Below, piece after piece: positions 62,601-64,000 of a DNA stretch of 64,000 bases. The DNA comes from Proteles cristata cristata. Its lineage: Eukaryota > Chordata > Mammalia > Carnivora > Hyaenidae. Within the stretch, counting starts at the first letter, position 1, and every line of letters starts with the position of its first letter. The position numbers and the translations under genes are program-made. The stretch covers positions 1,488,001 to 1,552,000 of the forward strand of contig JAESUZ010000753.1 of NCBI GenBank assembly GCA_017311185.1, written 5' to 3'. Below the pieces are notes generated by a model. That model ran no database searches and had not been told where the DNA came from. It saw nothing but the letters and a program-made list of their open reading frames with translations.

Positions 62601-63459
62601 ATGTTAGGGGTACCCAGATAGCTCAGTCGGTTAAGTGTCTGGCTTCTGTTCAGGTCATTATCTCACAGTTTGTGGGTTTAGAGCCACATGTCGGGTTCTG
62701 TACTGACAGCTCAGAGCCTGGAGCCTGCTTCAGATGCCGTGTCTCCTTCTCTCTCTGCCCCTCCCCCGCTCACACTCTTTCTCTTTCTCAAAAAATAAAC
62801 ATTTTTTAAAAAATCTTGCAAAGAGGCACCTGGGTGACTCAGAGTAAAGCATCTGACTTGAGCTCAGGTCAAGATCTCACAGTTCGTGAGCTGTGCTGAA
62901 AGCTCAGAGCCTGGAGCCTACTTGGATTCTGTGTCTCCCTCTTTCTCTGCTCCTCCCACATTCATGCTCTCTCTCTCTCTCAAAACCAAGTAAACATTAA
63001 AAAATAATTAAAAAATAAATATCCTGCATGAAAATTTTCTATACACCATGTTAACTAACTGGAATTAAAATAAAAACTTAGGGGTACCTGAGTGGCTCAG
63101 TCAGGTAAGAATCTGACTCCTGATCTTGGCTCAGGTCACAATTTCATGGTTGTGAGATTGAGCCCCTAACCCCCCCCGGGCTCAGTGCTGGGTATGGAGC
63201 CTGCTTGGGATTATCTCTCCCTCTCCCTCTGCCTCTCCCCAGCTAGACCACTCTCTCCTTTCCTCCTTCCATTTCTCTCTCTCTCAAATAAATAAATAAG
63301 TAAATAAATAAAAAGATAAACAGATAAATAAATAAATAATAAAGACTTAACAAGGCCAGTAAATAAATACCAAAAAAATTTTTTATATATACATACCTGA
63401 GAATGTATGGTGCTATGATCTACTTGTGATTCACCACAGCCAACATAGGAACATCTATT
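23882..63459 (-). CDS. USP33: USP33 (VDU1) ubiquitin carboxyl-terminal hydrolase 33, 21 exons, 5' partial
   Basis: Deubiquitinase (cysteine protease, peptidase family C19) that removes ubiquitin from substrates; the literature links it to VHL, type 2 deiodinase, ROBO1 and beta-adrenergic receptor recycling. Exons: 63397-63459, 61833-61985, 58850-58952, 57877-57946, 55310-55423, 52552-52630, 50264-50681, 47864-48004, 45821-45936, 44307-44479, 44113-44207, 43461-43494, 41030-41075, 40186-40366, 39369-39495, 38533-38702, 36850-36931, 35696-35804, 25938-26040, 24402-24470, 23882-24039. All introns are GT-AG and all phases match; the sum is 2604 nt = 867 codons plus stop. Residue numbers below (r) count from the first residue in the window. 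Domains: C-terminal half of ZnF-UBP r1-50, USP domain r107-637, DUSP1 about r650-740, DUSP2 about r765-860. Cys118 here corresponds to human Cys194, so about 76 residues (long isoform) lie beyond the right edge. No stops or frameshifts; the gene appears functional. Confidence 0.97.
24402..24470 (-). CDS. USP33: USP33 exon t (DUSP2, r793-816)
   Basis: 69 nt encoding [20 protein letters not shown] and RQ. Split codons on both sides (Asp793, Gly816). Acceptor CTTAG, donor GTAAGT. Confidence 0.95.
24772..25001 (+). mobile_element. CanSINE, intermediate subfamily
   Basis: CAGATTCTGTGACTCC combines old and young diagnostic bases. Target repeat AAAATGCACTTTTA at 24,758 and 25,002. Confidence 0.95.
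25436..25620 (-). mobile_element. CanSINE, diverged
   Basis: TTTTCAGAGAGAGTGCATGC then GAGCCAACCAGTTGGTTGCC; the tRNA head end is damaged. Confidence 0.8.
25938..26040 (-). CDS. USP33: USP33 exon s (DUSP2 start, r759-793)
   Basis: 103 nt encoding [20 protein letters not shown] and [14 protein letters not shown]. The segment [13 protein letters not shown] parallels the DUSP1 segment [14 protein letters not shown], showing the internal duplication of the DUSP fold. Confidence 0.96.
26242..26457 (+). mobile_element. CanSINE, young subfamily
   Basis: Almost consensus, with a perfect target repeat AAAATTTACAAGTATACTC on both sides (26,223 and 26,459). One of the youngest insertions here. Confidence 0.97.
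27170..27470 (+). repeat. L2 LINE 3' end
   Basis: CCTTCAAGTCTTTGCTTAAA, CTCAATAAGGCCTATCTTCA and TTTGAGGGCAAGGATCTTTC follow the L2 3' UTR. Confidence 0.7.
27742..27942 (+). mobile_element. CanSINE, CT-type
   Basis: Has TTGACAGTGTGGAGCCTGCT and a poor CT tract; A-run tail. Confidence 0.92.
28032..28260 (+). mobile_element. CanSINE, diverged
   Basis: Body contains extra sequence (CCTGAGTCAAGCTCCACCCT). Its A-run tail was the landing site of the next copy. Confidence 0.88.
28271..28506 (+). mobile_element. CanSINE, young subfamily
   Basis: Target repeat AAGAATAAAA at 28,259 and 28,507; tail expanded to AAATAAATAAATAAATATAT. Confidence 0.95.
28631..28817 (-). mobile_element. CanSINE, CT-type
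   Basis: Target-like flanks AACTGTATTTA and AATTGTATTTA. Confidence 0.9.
29200..29297 (+). mobile_element. CanSINE, short type, diverged
   Basis: GCATGGATGGCTTAGTCAGG head and CACACTGGGCATGGAGCCTG; no CT body. Confidence 0.7.
29440..30190 (-). repeat. old L1 fragment split by a SINE
   Basis: Antisense L1 text: TGAACATCTGTGTACAGGTT, GAGTAAAATACTCAGGAGTG, TGATGGTATTTCACTGGTGT, CCTTTTCATGTGTTTACTAG. Interrupted at 29,709-29,838. Confidence 0.7.
29709..29838 (-). mobile_element. CanSINE, short type, inside L1
   Basis: T/C-rich start then AACTTGGGGCTTGAACTCAT and GAGCTGCCAGTGAGGCAC. Confidence 0.8.
30192..30288 (+). mobile_element. CanSINE, 3' truncated
   Basis: Only the tRNA-related head (GGGGAACCTGGGTGGCTCAG to ATGTCGGGCTCA); no CT body or A tail. 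Confidence 0.8.
30290..30700 (+). repeat. ancient ERVL-like internal fragment
   Basis: Segments such as GTTTGGAGGTATTCAATTCC and AGAGGCAGAGTGGGTTACAG resemble a conserved internal part of old mammalian ERVL elements. The frame is broken by stops and the copy is non-coding. Identification is tentative. Confidence 0.35.
30758..31190 (+). repeat. ancient interspersed repeat, family unassigned
   Basis: Runs from TATTAGTTTCAGAGGGCTAC to ACCACCATTCAACCCACTCC, a pattern found in many old mammalian repeats of LTR-like structure; it includes AGTTCTGGAGAACAGAAGCC. Confidence 0.5.
31528..31748 (-). mobile_element. CanSINE, CT-type, well preserved
   Basis: Head end reads CGACTGAGCCACTCAGGCGC with few changes; GA tract short. 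Confidence 0.95.
33378..33603 (-). mobile_element. CanSINE with internal duplication
   Basis: Contains TTGGGACCTCAGACTTGGGA CCTCAG, a short tandem duplication inside the head region. Confidence 0.92.
33844..33976 (-). mobile_element. CanSINE, internally deleted
   Basis: Jumps from CAATCCCACGAACT to AACTGAGCCACC, losing about 60 bp. Target repeat TCTTGTCTATTT at 33,832 and 33,979. Confidence 0.9.
34242..34475 (-). mobile_element. CanSINE, CT-type
   Basis: Target-like flanks CCATAAAAACTGG and CCATAAAACCTGG; GA tract enriched in AAAGAG. Confidence 0.93.
34506..34535. repeat. (ATC)10 microsatellite
   Basis: Ten perfect ATC units in the long USP33 intron. Confidence 0.97.
34800..34980 (-). repeat. 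L1 3' UTR fragment
   Basis: ACATTAGTTTCAGGTGTATA ACATAGTGATTC is the antisense carnivore/old L1 3' end. Confidence 0.6.
35696..35804 (-). CDS. USP33: USP33 exon r (DUSP1 end and linker, r722-758)
   Basis: 109 nt encoding [20 protein letters not shown] and [16 protein letters not shown]. The YGGG motif closes DUSP1; the Lys/Glu-rich helix links to DUSP2. The intron that follows is the longest one complete in the window, about 9.65 kb. Confidence 0.96.
36142..36165. repeat. perfect 11-bp inverted repeat
   Basis: AATTTGATTAA, 2-bp loop, TTAATCAAATT, in the intron between exons q and r. AT-rich; no known role. Confidence 0.9.
36231..36510 (-). mobile_element. composite CanSINE
   Basis: A partial GA-rich piece (36,231-36,292) is followed by a complete copy from 36,300. 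TATTTTCAATAT flanks the whole composite, so the pieces probably arrived together or by re-insertion. Confidence 0.85.
36850..36931 (-). CDS. USP33: USP33 exon q (DUSP1, r695-722)
   Basis: 82 nt encoding [20 protein letters not shown] and WDNLYS. Enters with GT (Gly695) and leaves with AG (Arg722). Downstream, in-frame sequence runs on for only a few codons before a stop, so skipping the donor would truncate the protein. Confidence 0.96.
37105..37310 (-). mobile_element. CanSINE, CT-type
   Basis: Perfect target repeat AAAATGAGCCTATTTCTT (37,087 and 37,311). Confidence 0.96.
37380..37570 (-). repeat. L2 LINE 3' region
   Basis: CTTCATGGAGCTTGAGCCAG and ATAAAAAGCTATGGGGAGAT match antisense L2. 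37,575-38,130 shows nothing else. Confidence 0.55.
38142..38386 (+). mobile_element. CanSINE, young subfamily
   Basis: Target repeat AAAACTCGAGA; tail carries an (AT)n and AAATAAATAAA expansion. It ends only about 145 bp from exon p. Confidence 0.95.
38533..38702 (-). CDS. USP33: USP33 exon p (DUSP1 start, r638-695)
   Basis: 170 nt. A charged helix ([13 protein letters not shown]) follows the catalytic domain, then [20 protein letters not shown] begins the first DUSP domain, a tripod-shaped protein-interaction fold found in USP4, 11, 15, 20 and 33. Confidence 0.96.
39369..39495 (-). CDS. USP33: USP33 exon o (catalytic His box, r596-638)
   Basis: 127 nt encoding [20 protein letters not shown] and the end of the USP domain. 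His598 is the general base (human His673) and Asp615 in the WYEFDD motif is the likely third catalytic residue. Confidence 0.97.
39712..39925 (-). mobile_element. CanSINE with long GA tract
   Basis: GGGAGGGGGAGGGGGAGAGA within the tract; head reduced to GAGCCACCATGGCGCC. Confidence 0.88.
40186..40366 (-). CDS. USP33: USP33 exon n (USP palm, r536-596)
   Basis: 181 nt encoding [20 protein letters not shown] ... [10 protein letters not shown]. It carries the conserved LCIHLKRF strand and ends just before the His box. Two donors are possible at the 3' end (GTAGTA and GTAAGT); only the second keeps frame and gives the known GTASSGHYIA join. Confidence 0.96.
40666..40869 (-). mobile_element. CanSINE, CT-type
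   Basis: Ends CGACTGAGCCACCCAGCCGC; GA tract almost lost. Confidence 0.9.
41030..41075 (-). CDS. USP33: USP33 exon m (46-nt exon, r520-535)
   Basis: Short exon of 46 nt encoding [15 protein letters not shown]. One base finishes Lys520; it ends in phase 0 before GTATGG. Acceptor CTCCAG. Confidence 0.94.
41142..41316 (-). mobile_element. CanSINE, internally deleted
   Basis: Lies 66 bp from exon m. Target-like flanks AAGGTATTTTAAA and AAAGTATTTTTAAA; about 40 bp missing in the middle. Confidence 0.9.
41578..41728 (-). mobile_element. CanSINE, internally deleted, with (GA)18
   Basis: Pure GA run at 41,593-41,628, then a deletion to GCACGCACCAAGGCTCGATC. First of two copies in the same target. 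Confidence 0.92.
41745..41922 (-). mobile_element. CanSINE, second copy in same target
   Basis: TGAAAATTATTTTTT or a near copy stands before, between and after this pair (41,562, 41,729, 41,923). Confidence 0.92.
42033..42059. repeat. perfect 11-bp inverted repeat
   Basis: TTGACCAATAT, 5-bp loop, ATATTGGTCAA, embedded in a wider imperfect AATATATTA repeat just left of an L1 fragment. Confidence 0.9.
42075..42420 (-). repeat. L1 3' UTR fragment
   Basis: TTAGTTTGAAGTGTACAATA, TTGCGAAATGATCACTACAA and TAACTGGAAACTTGTACC are antisense L1 3' UTR. 42,420-43,440 has nothing recognised. Confidence 0.7.
43461..43494 (-). CDS. USP33: USP33 exon l (34-nt exon with second CxxC pair, r509-520)
   Basis: Very short exon, 34 nt, encoding [10 protein letters not shown]. 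Cys515 and Cys518 form the second zinc pair of the USP fingers. It is too short to find by ORF scanning; it was placed from flanking phases (enters with GT finishing Gly509, leaves with AA of Lys520), the acceptor TTCCAG and the donor GTAAGT. Confidence 0.94.
43715..43795 (-). repeat. L2 3' end fragment
   Basis: CATTTATTCACTCAACAGAT and TATATGCCAGCAAGGTTCTA are the antisense L2 end. Nothing else is recognised in 43,800-44,110. Confidence 0.5.
44113..44207 (-). CDS. USP33: USP33 exon k (USP domain, r477-509)
   Basis: 95 nt encoding [20 protein letters not shown] and [11 protein letters not shown]. It lies only 99 nt downstream of exon j, the shortest intron in the window. Confidence 0.96.
44307..44479 (-). 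CDS. USP33: USP33 exon j (USP fingers, r420-477)
   Basis: 173 nt encoding [20 protein letters not shown] ... [11 protein letters not shown]. The [16 protein letters not shown] segment is the conserved USP strand after the CxxC pair. Starts in phase 0 and ends with two bases of Arg477. Confidence 0.96.
44625..44790 (-). repeat. MIR fragment
   Basis: TACCAGGTGCTATTCTAAAT and CATCCCCATTAGTCAAGGAC fit antisense MIR. Confidence 0.55.
44905..45111 (+). mobile_element. CanSINE, CT-type
   Basis: Flanks ATTTGGTACCCA and ATTTAGTATCCA are a target repeat with two changes. 45,180-45,800 has no recognised element. Confidence 0.94.
45821..45936 (-). CDS. USP33: USP33 exon i (first CxxC zinc pair, r381-419)
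   Basis: 116 nt. A basic stretch ([11 protein letters not shown]) leads into [20 protein letters not shown], where Cys414 and Cys417 are the first zinc pair of the USP fingers. It contains Ser-Ser before PKRKK where I remember a single Ser in human; this one extra residue also explains why the catalytic His sits one position later than in human numbering. Confidence 0.96.
46082..46271 (+). mobile_element. CanSINE, CT-type
   Basis: Lies about 145 bp before exon i in transcript order; contains GCACCGACAGTGCAGGGCCA. Confidence 0.92.
46576..46787 (-). mobile_element. CanSINE inside L1
   Basis: Long T-run start; head end damaged (ACCAACCACCTAGGGTCCCC). Confidence 0.9.
46834..47049 (+). mobile_element. 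CanSINE inside L1
   Basis: Perfect target repeat AACTATTTGT at 46,824 and 47,050, inside the L1 text. Confidence 0.95.
47105..47745 (+). repeat. old L1 3' end
   Basis: TTATAGCAGCATTATCCATA, GAATGAATAAACAGTAGTAT, GATTCCATTTATATGACATT and CCACTGTATGTAAATTTAT follow the L1 ORF2 end and 3' UTR; no open frame remains. Confidence 0.8.
47864..48004 (-). CDS. USP33: USP33 exon h (insert region, r334-380)
   Basis: 141 nt encoding [20 protein letters not shown] and [20 protein letters not shown], then ASSHKK. A low-complexity continuation of the USP-domain insert, rich in Ser and Pro. Acceptor TACAG, donor GTAGAA (weaker +4 to +6 positions). Confidence 0.94.
48005..49566 (-). other. USP33 intron (exon g to h), no element recognised
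   Basis: About 1.5 kb free of SINEs and L1, the longest such gap inside the introns right of 36 kb apart from 59.3-61.4 kb. I see no exon or RNA gene in it. Confidence 0.6.
49567..49777 (+). mobile_element. CanSINE, young subfamily
   Basis: Target repeat ATAGTTAAACTCTGA (49,550 and 49,778). The tail AG is CTTAG here. Confidence 0.96.
50264..50681 (-). CDS. USP33: USP33 exon g (QQDAQEF box and acidic insert, r195-333)
   Basis: Largest exon in the window, 418 nt. It starts [16 protein letters not shown], the rest of the USP box-2 motif, then about 115 residues rich in Glu, Asp, Ser and Asn. That part is the disordered acidic insertion known inside the USP domain of USP33 and its paralogue USP20, and it diverges fastest between species. 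No stop in frame. Confidence 0.97.
50935..51152 (+). mobile_element. CanSINE, young subfamily
   Basis: Target repeat AAAAATGGAAAGGCAT; lies about 250 bp from exon g. Confidence 0.96.
51290..51595 (+). repeat. L1 3' UTR fragment
   Basis: TACAGGCTTCCAGTTACATA, GCTGTACACCTGAAACAAAT and ATGCTTCAATTAAAAAC are the sense L1 3' end with its terminal A-rich stretch. Confidence 0.75.
51596..51800 (+). mobile_element. CanSINE, CT-type
   Basis: Inserted in the A-rich end of the L1 copy. 51,840-52,550 has nothing recognised. Confidence 0.93.
52552..52630 (-). CDS. USP33: USP33 exon f (USP domain, r168-194)
   Basis: 79 nt encoding [20 protein letters not shown] and RGYSQQ. The final QQ begins the conserved QQDAQEF box, which is completed by the next exon. 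Donor GTAAGT. Confidence 0.96.
52711..52935 (+). mobile_element. CanSINE, CT-type
   Basis: Target repeat ATTCAAGCTG at 52,701 and 52,937. Confidence 0.95.
52968..53181 (+). mobile_element. CanSINE, CT-type with C-rich tract
   Basis: CCCCCACCCCACCCCCGCCC in the body; target repeat around AAAGTGTTTCAA. Confidence 0.94.
53481..53615 (-). mobile_element. CanSINE, short type
   Basis: AAGTAGGCTTCATGCCCAAT and AATTGAGCCACCAAGGCCCT; contains a small duplication of GAGATCAAGA. Confidence 0.8.
53691..53903 (+). mobile_element. CanSINE, diverged
   Basis: Head AGACACATGGATGGCTCAGC; its AAATAAATAAA tail is where the next copy landed. Confidence 0.88.
53904..54112 (-). mobile_element. CanSINE inserted in the tail of another CanSINE
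   Basis: Opposite orientation to its host, giving a tail-to-tail inverted pair; ends GGCCACCCAGGTGCCC. Confidence 0.92.
54822..55044 (+). mobile_element. CanSINE, intermediate subfamily
   Basis: Has GACAGCCAGCTC and CTGACCCTCCCCTGCTCAC but CAGATTCTGTGCCTCC. Target repeat AAACATACTAAAAGA. 54,195-54,820 has nothing recognised. Confidence 0.95.
55079..55275 (+). mobile_element. CanSINE, CT-type
   Basis: Ends about 35 bp from the donor of exon e, the SINE closest to an exon in the window. Contains CCAACCTGACAGCACAGAGA. Confidence 0.93.
55310..55423 (-). CDS. USP33: USP33 exon e (USP domain, r130-168)
   Basis: 114 nt encoding [20 protein letters not shown] and [17 protein letters not shown]. 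This is the helical thumb subdomain after the Cys box. It starts with one base finishing Cys130 and ends with two bases of Arg168. Confidence 0.96.
55500..56087 (+). repeat. L2 LINE fragment
   Basis: GAGCACCTTAAATTTAACAT, TTCTATATCTCAGAAAGTGA and CTACCATCCATCTGGTGGCT follow the well-known internal L2 sequence. Confidence 0.7.
56088..56282 (+). mobile_element. CanSINE in L2
   Basis: Target repeat AAGGCAATAC at 56,075 and 56,284. 56,290-56,655 has nothing recognised. Confidence 0.94.
56660..56857 (+). mobile_element. CanSINE, CT-type
   Basis: Head shortened (GGGCGGCTCGGTTGGCTGTC). Confidence 0.93.
56936..57163 (+). mobile_element. CanSINE, CT-type with small duplications
   Basis: Contains GCATCCATCCAAC and CAAGCCCAAGCCCC, each a short tandem duplication. 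Confidence 0.93.
57205..57290 (-). repeat. MIR core fragment
   Basis: ATAACTTACTCAAAGACACG and CTACACCAGAACCTGCAGTC resemble the antisense MIR core. Confidence 0.45.
57598..57726 (-). pseudogene. 5S rRNA retropseudogene
   Basis: Read on the minus strand from 57,726: GTCTGTGGCCATACCACCCT, then GGAAGCTAAGCAGGTCAGAC and CTGGTTAGTACTTCGATGGA, the 5S rRNA sequence at about 85-90 percent identity and 114 nt instead of about 120. It ends in a 15-nt A-run, so it was copied by LINE machinery. The internal control region is mutated (CATGCCTGATCTAATCTGAT), making Pol III use unlikely. Same strand as USP33, about 70 bp from the donor of exon d on the other side. Confidence 0.9.
57770..57820 (-). repeat. 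short L1 3' end fragment
   Basis: CAGTTTTATTGAAGTATAAT TGCCATATAA is antisense L1 terminus, about 50 bp before exon d's donor. Confidence 0.45.
57877..57946 (-). CDS. USP33: USP33 exon d (catalytic Cys box, r107-130)
   Basis: 70 nt encoding [20 protein letters not shown] and LSN, the USP-family Cys box. The nucleophile is Cys118 (human Cys194 in the long isoform). Acceptor AATAG, donor GTAAGT. An intact catalytic motif shows that this is not a pseudogene. Confidence 0.97.
58080..58310 (+). mobile_element. CanSINE, young subfamily
   Basis: Perfect target repeat AACACATAAAATCGG and a long A/AAC-rich tail, both signs of recent insertion. Confidence 0.97.
58325..58425 (+). mobile_element. CanSINE, short type
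   Basis: Begins within the right target repeat of the previous copy. CCACGTTGGGTACACAGATT then A-rich end. Confidence 0.85.
58850..58952 (-). CDS. USP33: USP33 exon c (linker before catalytic domain, r73-106)
   Basis: 103 nt, encoding [20 protein letters not shown]... and an acidic stretch (EVEEEDE) just before the USP domain. The acceptor ends in AAG rather than CAG/TAG, weaker than the others, and the frame stays open upstream through the pyrimidine tract to an in-frame ATG at 58994. The boundary was chosen because it joins exon b in frame and fits the known protein. Confidence 0.92.
59060..59285 (+). mobile_element. CanSINE, young subfamily
   Basis: Perfect 16-bp target repeat AAAAGATGTTATTTTA (59,044 and 59,286); about 100 bp upstream of exon c's acceptor. 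Confidence 0.97.
59302..61379 (-). other. USP33 intron (exon b to c), no element recognised
   Basis: About 2.1 kb without SINE, L1 or L2 that I can recognise, the longest such gap within the USP33 introns here. AT-rich, with runs such as A9CA6C near 59,823. No exon or RNA seen. Confidence 0.6.
61380..61579 (+). mobile_element. CanSINE, CT-type
   Basis: Complete copy with AAATAAGC tail. Lies about 255 bp from exon b's donor. Confidence 0.94.
61833..61985 (-). CDS. USP33: USP33 exon b (end of ZnF-UBP, r22-72)
   Basis: 153 nt, phase 0 at both ends. Reads [20 protein letters not shown]..., completing the ZnF-UBP domain with His25 and the pair Cys38/Cys41, then a linker ending ...QENSVQ. The first residue is Asp where I remember Glu in human, a conservative change next to the splice acceptor. 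Confidence 0.95.
62061..62176 (+). mobile_element. CanSINE, short type
   Basis: Head GGGGGTGCCTAACTGTCTCA; target-like flanks AAAATATCATATAA and AAAATATCATGTAA. Confidence 0.85.
62606..62812 (+). mobile_element. CanSINE, CT-type
   Basis: Head GGGGTACCCAGATAGCTCAG; separated from the next copy by 11 bp. 62,180-62,600 has nothing else recognised. Confidence 0.93.
62824..63003 (+). mobile_element. CanSINE, internally deleted
   Basis: Loses about 25 bp after CAGTTCGTGAGCTGTGCTGA. Confidence 0.9.
63081..63345 (+). mobile_element. CanSINE with expanded AAAT tail
   Basis: Body includes CTCAGTGCTGGGTATGGAGC; the tail has grown into about 60 bp of AAATA/AGATAAA repeats, only 50 bp from exon a's donor. 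Confidence 0.92.
63397..63459 (-). CDS. USP33: USP33 exon a (ZnF-UBP domain, r1-21)
   Basis: First USP33 exon visible: 63 nt, phase 0 at both ends, acceptor TATAG and donor GTATGT. It encodes r1-21, the middle of the ubiquitin-binding ZnF-UBP finger, with zinc-ligand-type residues Cys3, Cys8, His15 and His19 in the order NRC-x4-C-x6-H-x3-H. The exon before it (start Met and the first Cys/His ligands) is not in the window. Confidence 0.93.
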
Positions 63460-63715
63460 CTATAATTATACAAAAAGAAAAATAAGTCATTTTATAACAT
63501 GTAAATATACAATAGCATTACATTTGCATTTACAATTAAGTTTTGATCATACGTTTTAACTTAATGACTAAATGACTTTCCATATTCAGTTATTTTGACC
63601 AAACTGCATTAGGAACAGAAGACTAAAATGAGAATTTTTCTAAATTTAAAGCTATGTCACCTCTAATAAAAGGCAAGCATAAAATATTTTAGTGACTGGA
63701 TACAGAAAAGCTGAT

Positions 63716-64000
63716 TCAAAGGGGCACATGCACCCCAATGTTTATAGCAGAACTATCAATAATAGCCAAAGTATGGAAAGAGCCCAAATGTCCACTGACT
63801 GATGAACAGATGAAGAAGTTGTGATATACTTACACAATGGAATATTACTCAGCAATAAAAAAGATTGAAATCCTGCCATTTGCAAAAACATGGATGGAAC
63901 CAGAACATTTTATGCTAAGCAAAATAAGTCAAAGAAAGACAGATATCTCATGATTTCACTGATATGTGGAATTTAAGAAACAAAACAGATGAACATACAG
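63716..64000 (+). mobile_element. L1 LINE 3' region, runs off window
   Basis: AATGTTTATAGCAGAACTAT, GGAATATTACTCAGCAATAA and AACATGGATGGAACCAGAAC match the L1 ORF2 end/3' UTR. Few changes from the carnivore consensus as I remember it, so it is younger than the other L1 pieces. 5' truncated at 63,716. Confidence 0.85.

Noticed and set aside
1..64000. CRISPR array, prophage, operon or other microbial system
   Set aside because: The regularly recurring units are SINEs of varied spacing and orientation, and the only coding signal is an intron-containing vertebrate gene.

Overview
This is nuclear DNA from a placental carnivore. About 68 copies of the tRNA-Lys-derived carnivore SINE (CanSINE) lie in 64 kb, roughly one per kb. 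The long copies have the CT-rich body and AAATAAA tail typical of feliforms (cat, hyaena, mongoose and civet side). There are no operons, phage, CRISPR arrays or bacterial genes. The only certain protein-coding gene is USP33 (VDU1), a zinc-finger ubiquitin-specific protease, read on the minus strand.

Layout, left to right. From 1 to about 12.0 kb is AT-rich, exon-free DNA with ancient repeats (L2, MER5A-like) and SINEs. By the mammalian gene order ZZZ3-USP33-MIGA1 this is most likely the first intron of ZZZ3 (minus strand). From about 11.85 to 13.2 kb is a CpG island, interpreted as the ZZZ3 promoter. It holds three CGCGAGA-type motifs, a CCAAT box, a YY1-like site, five CACGTG E-boxes and a good minus-strand splice donor at 12,769. 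From 13.2 to 22.8 kb is intergenic DNA of L2, MIR, LTR-like and SINE copies. From about 22.85 to 23.88 kb is the USP33 3' UTR, with a poly(A) signal at 22,866-22,871. From 23,882 to 63,459 are 21 USP33 coding exons. The right end (63.7 kb onward) enters a 5'-truncated L1; the first USP33 coding exon(s) and promoter lie beyond the edge.

The 21 exons were joined by hand. Every junction is GT-AG and keeps frame, and the total is 2,604 nt (867 codons plus stop). The protein runs from the second half of the ZnF-UBP domain, through the whole USP catalytic domain (Cys box, QQDAQEF box, two CxxC zinc pairs, His box) and both DUSP domains, to the stop. About 45-76 N-terminal residues are missing. The gene looks intact and functional.

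The most interesting things outside the gene are: a young SINE subfamily whose sense strand reads like a 3' splice acceptor plus AATAAA and whose ten copies here all lie antisense to the genes; SINE clusters that re-used one target site; a polyadenylated 5S rRNA retropseudogene in a USP33 intron; and the motif-dense promoter. I found no evidence of a new biological system. All family and orthology statements rest on recognition by eye, not on database searches.
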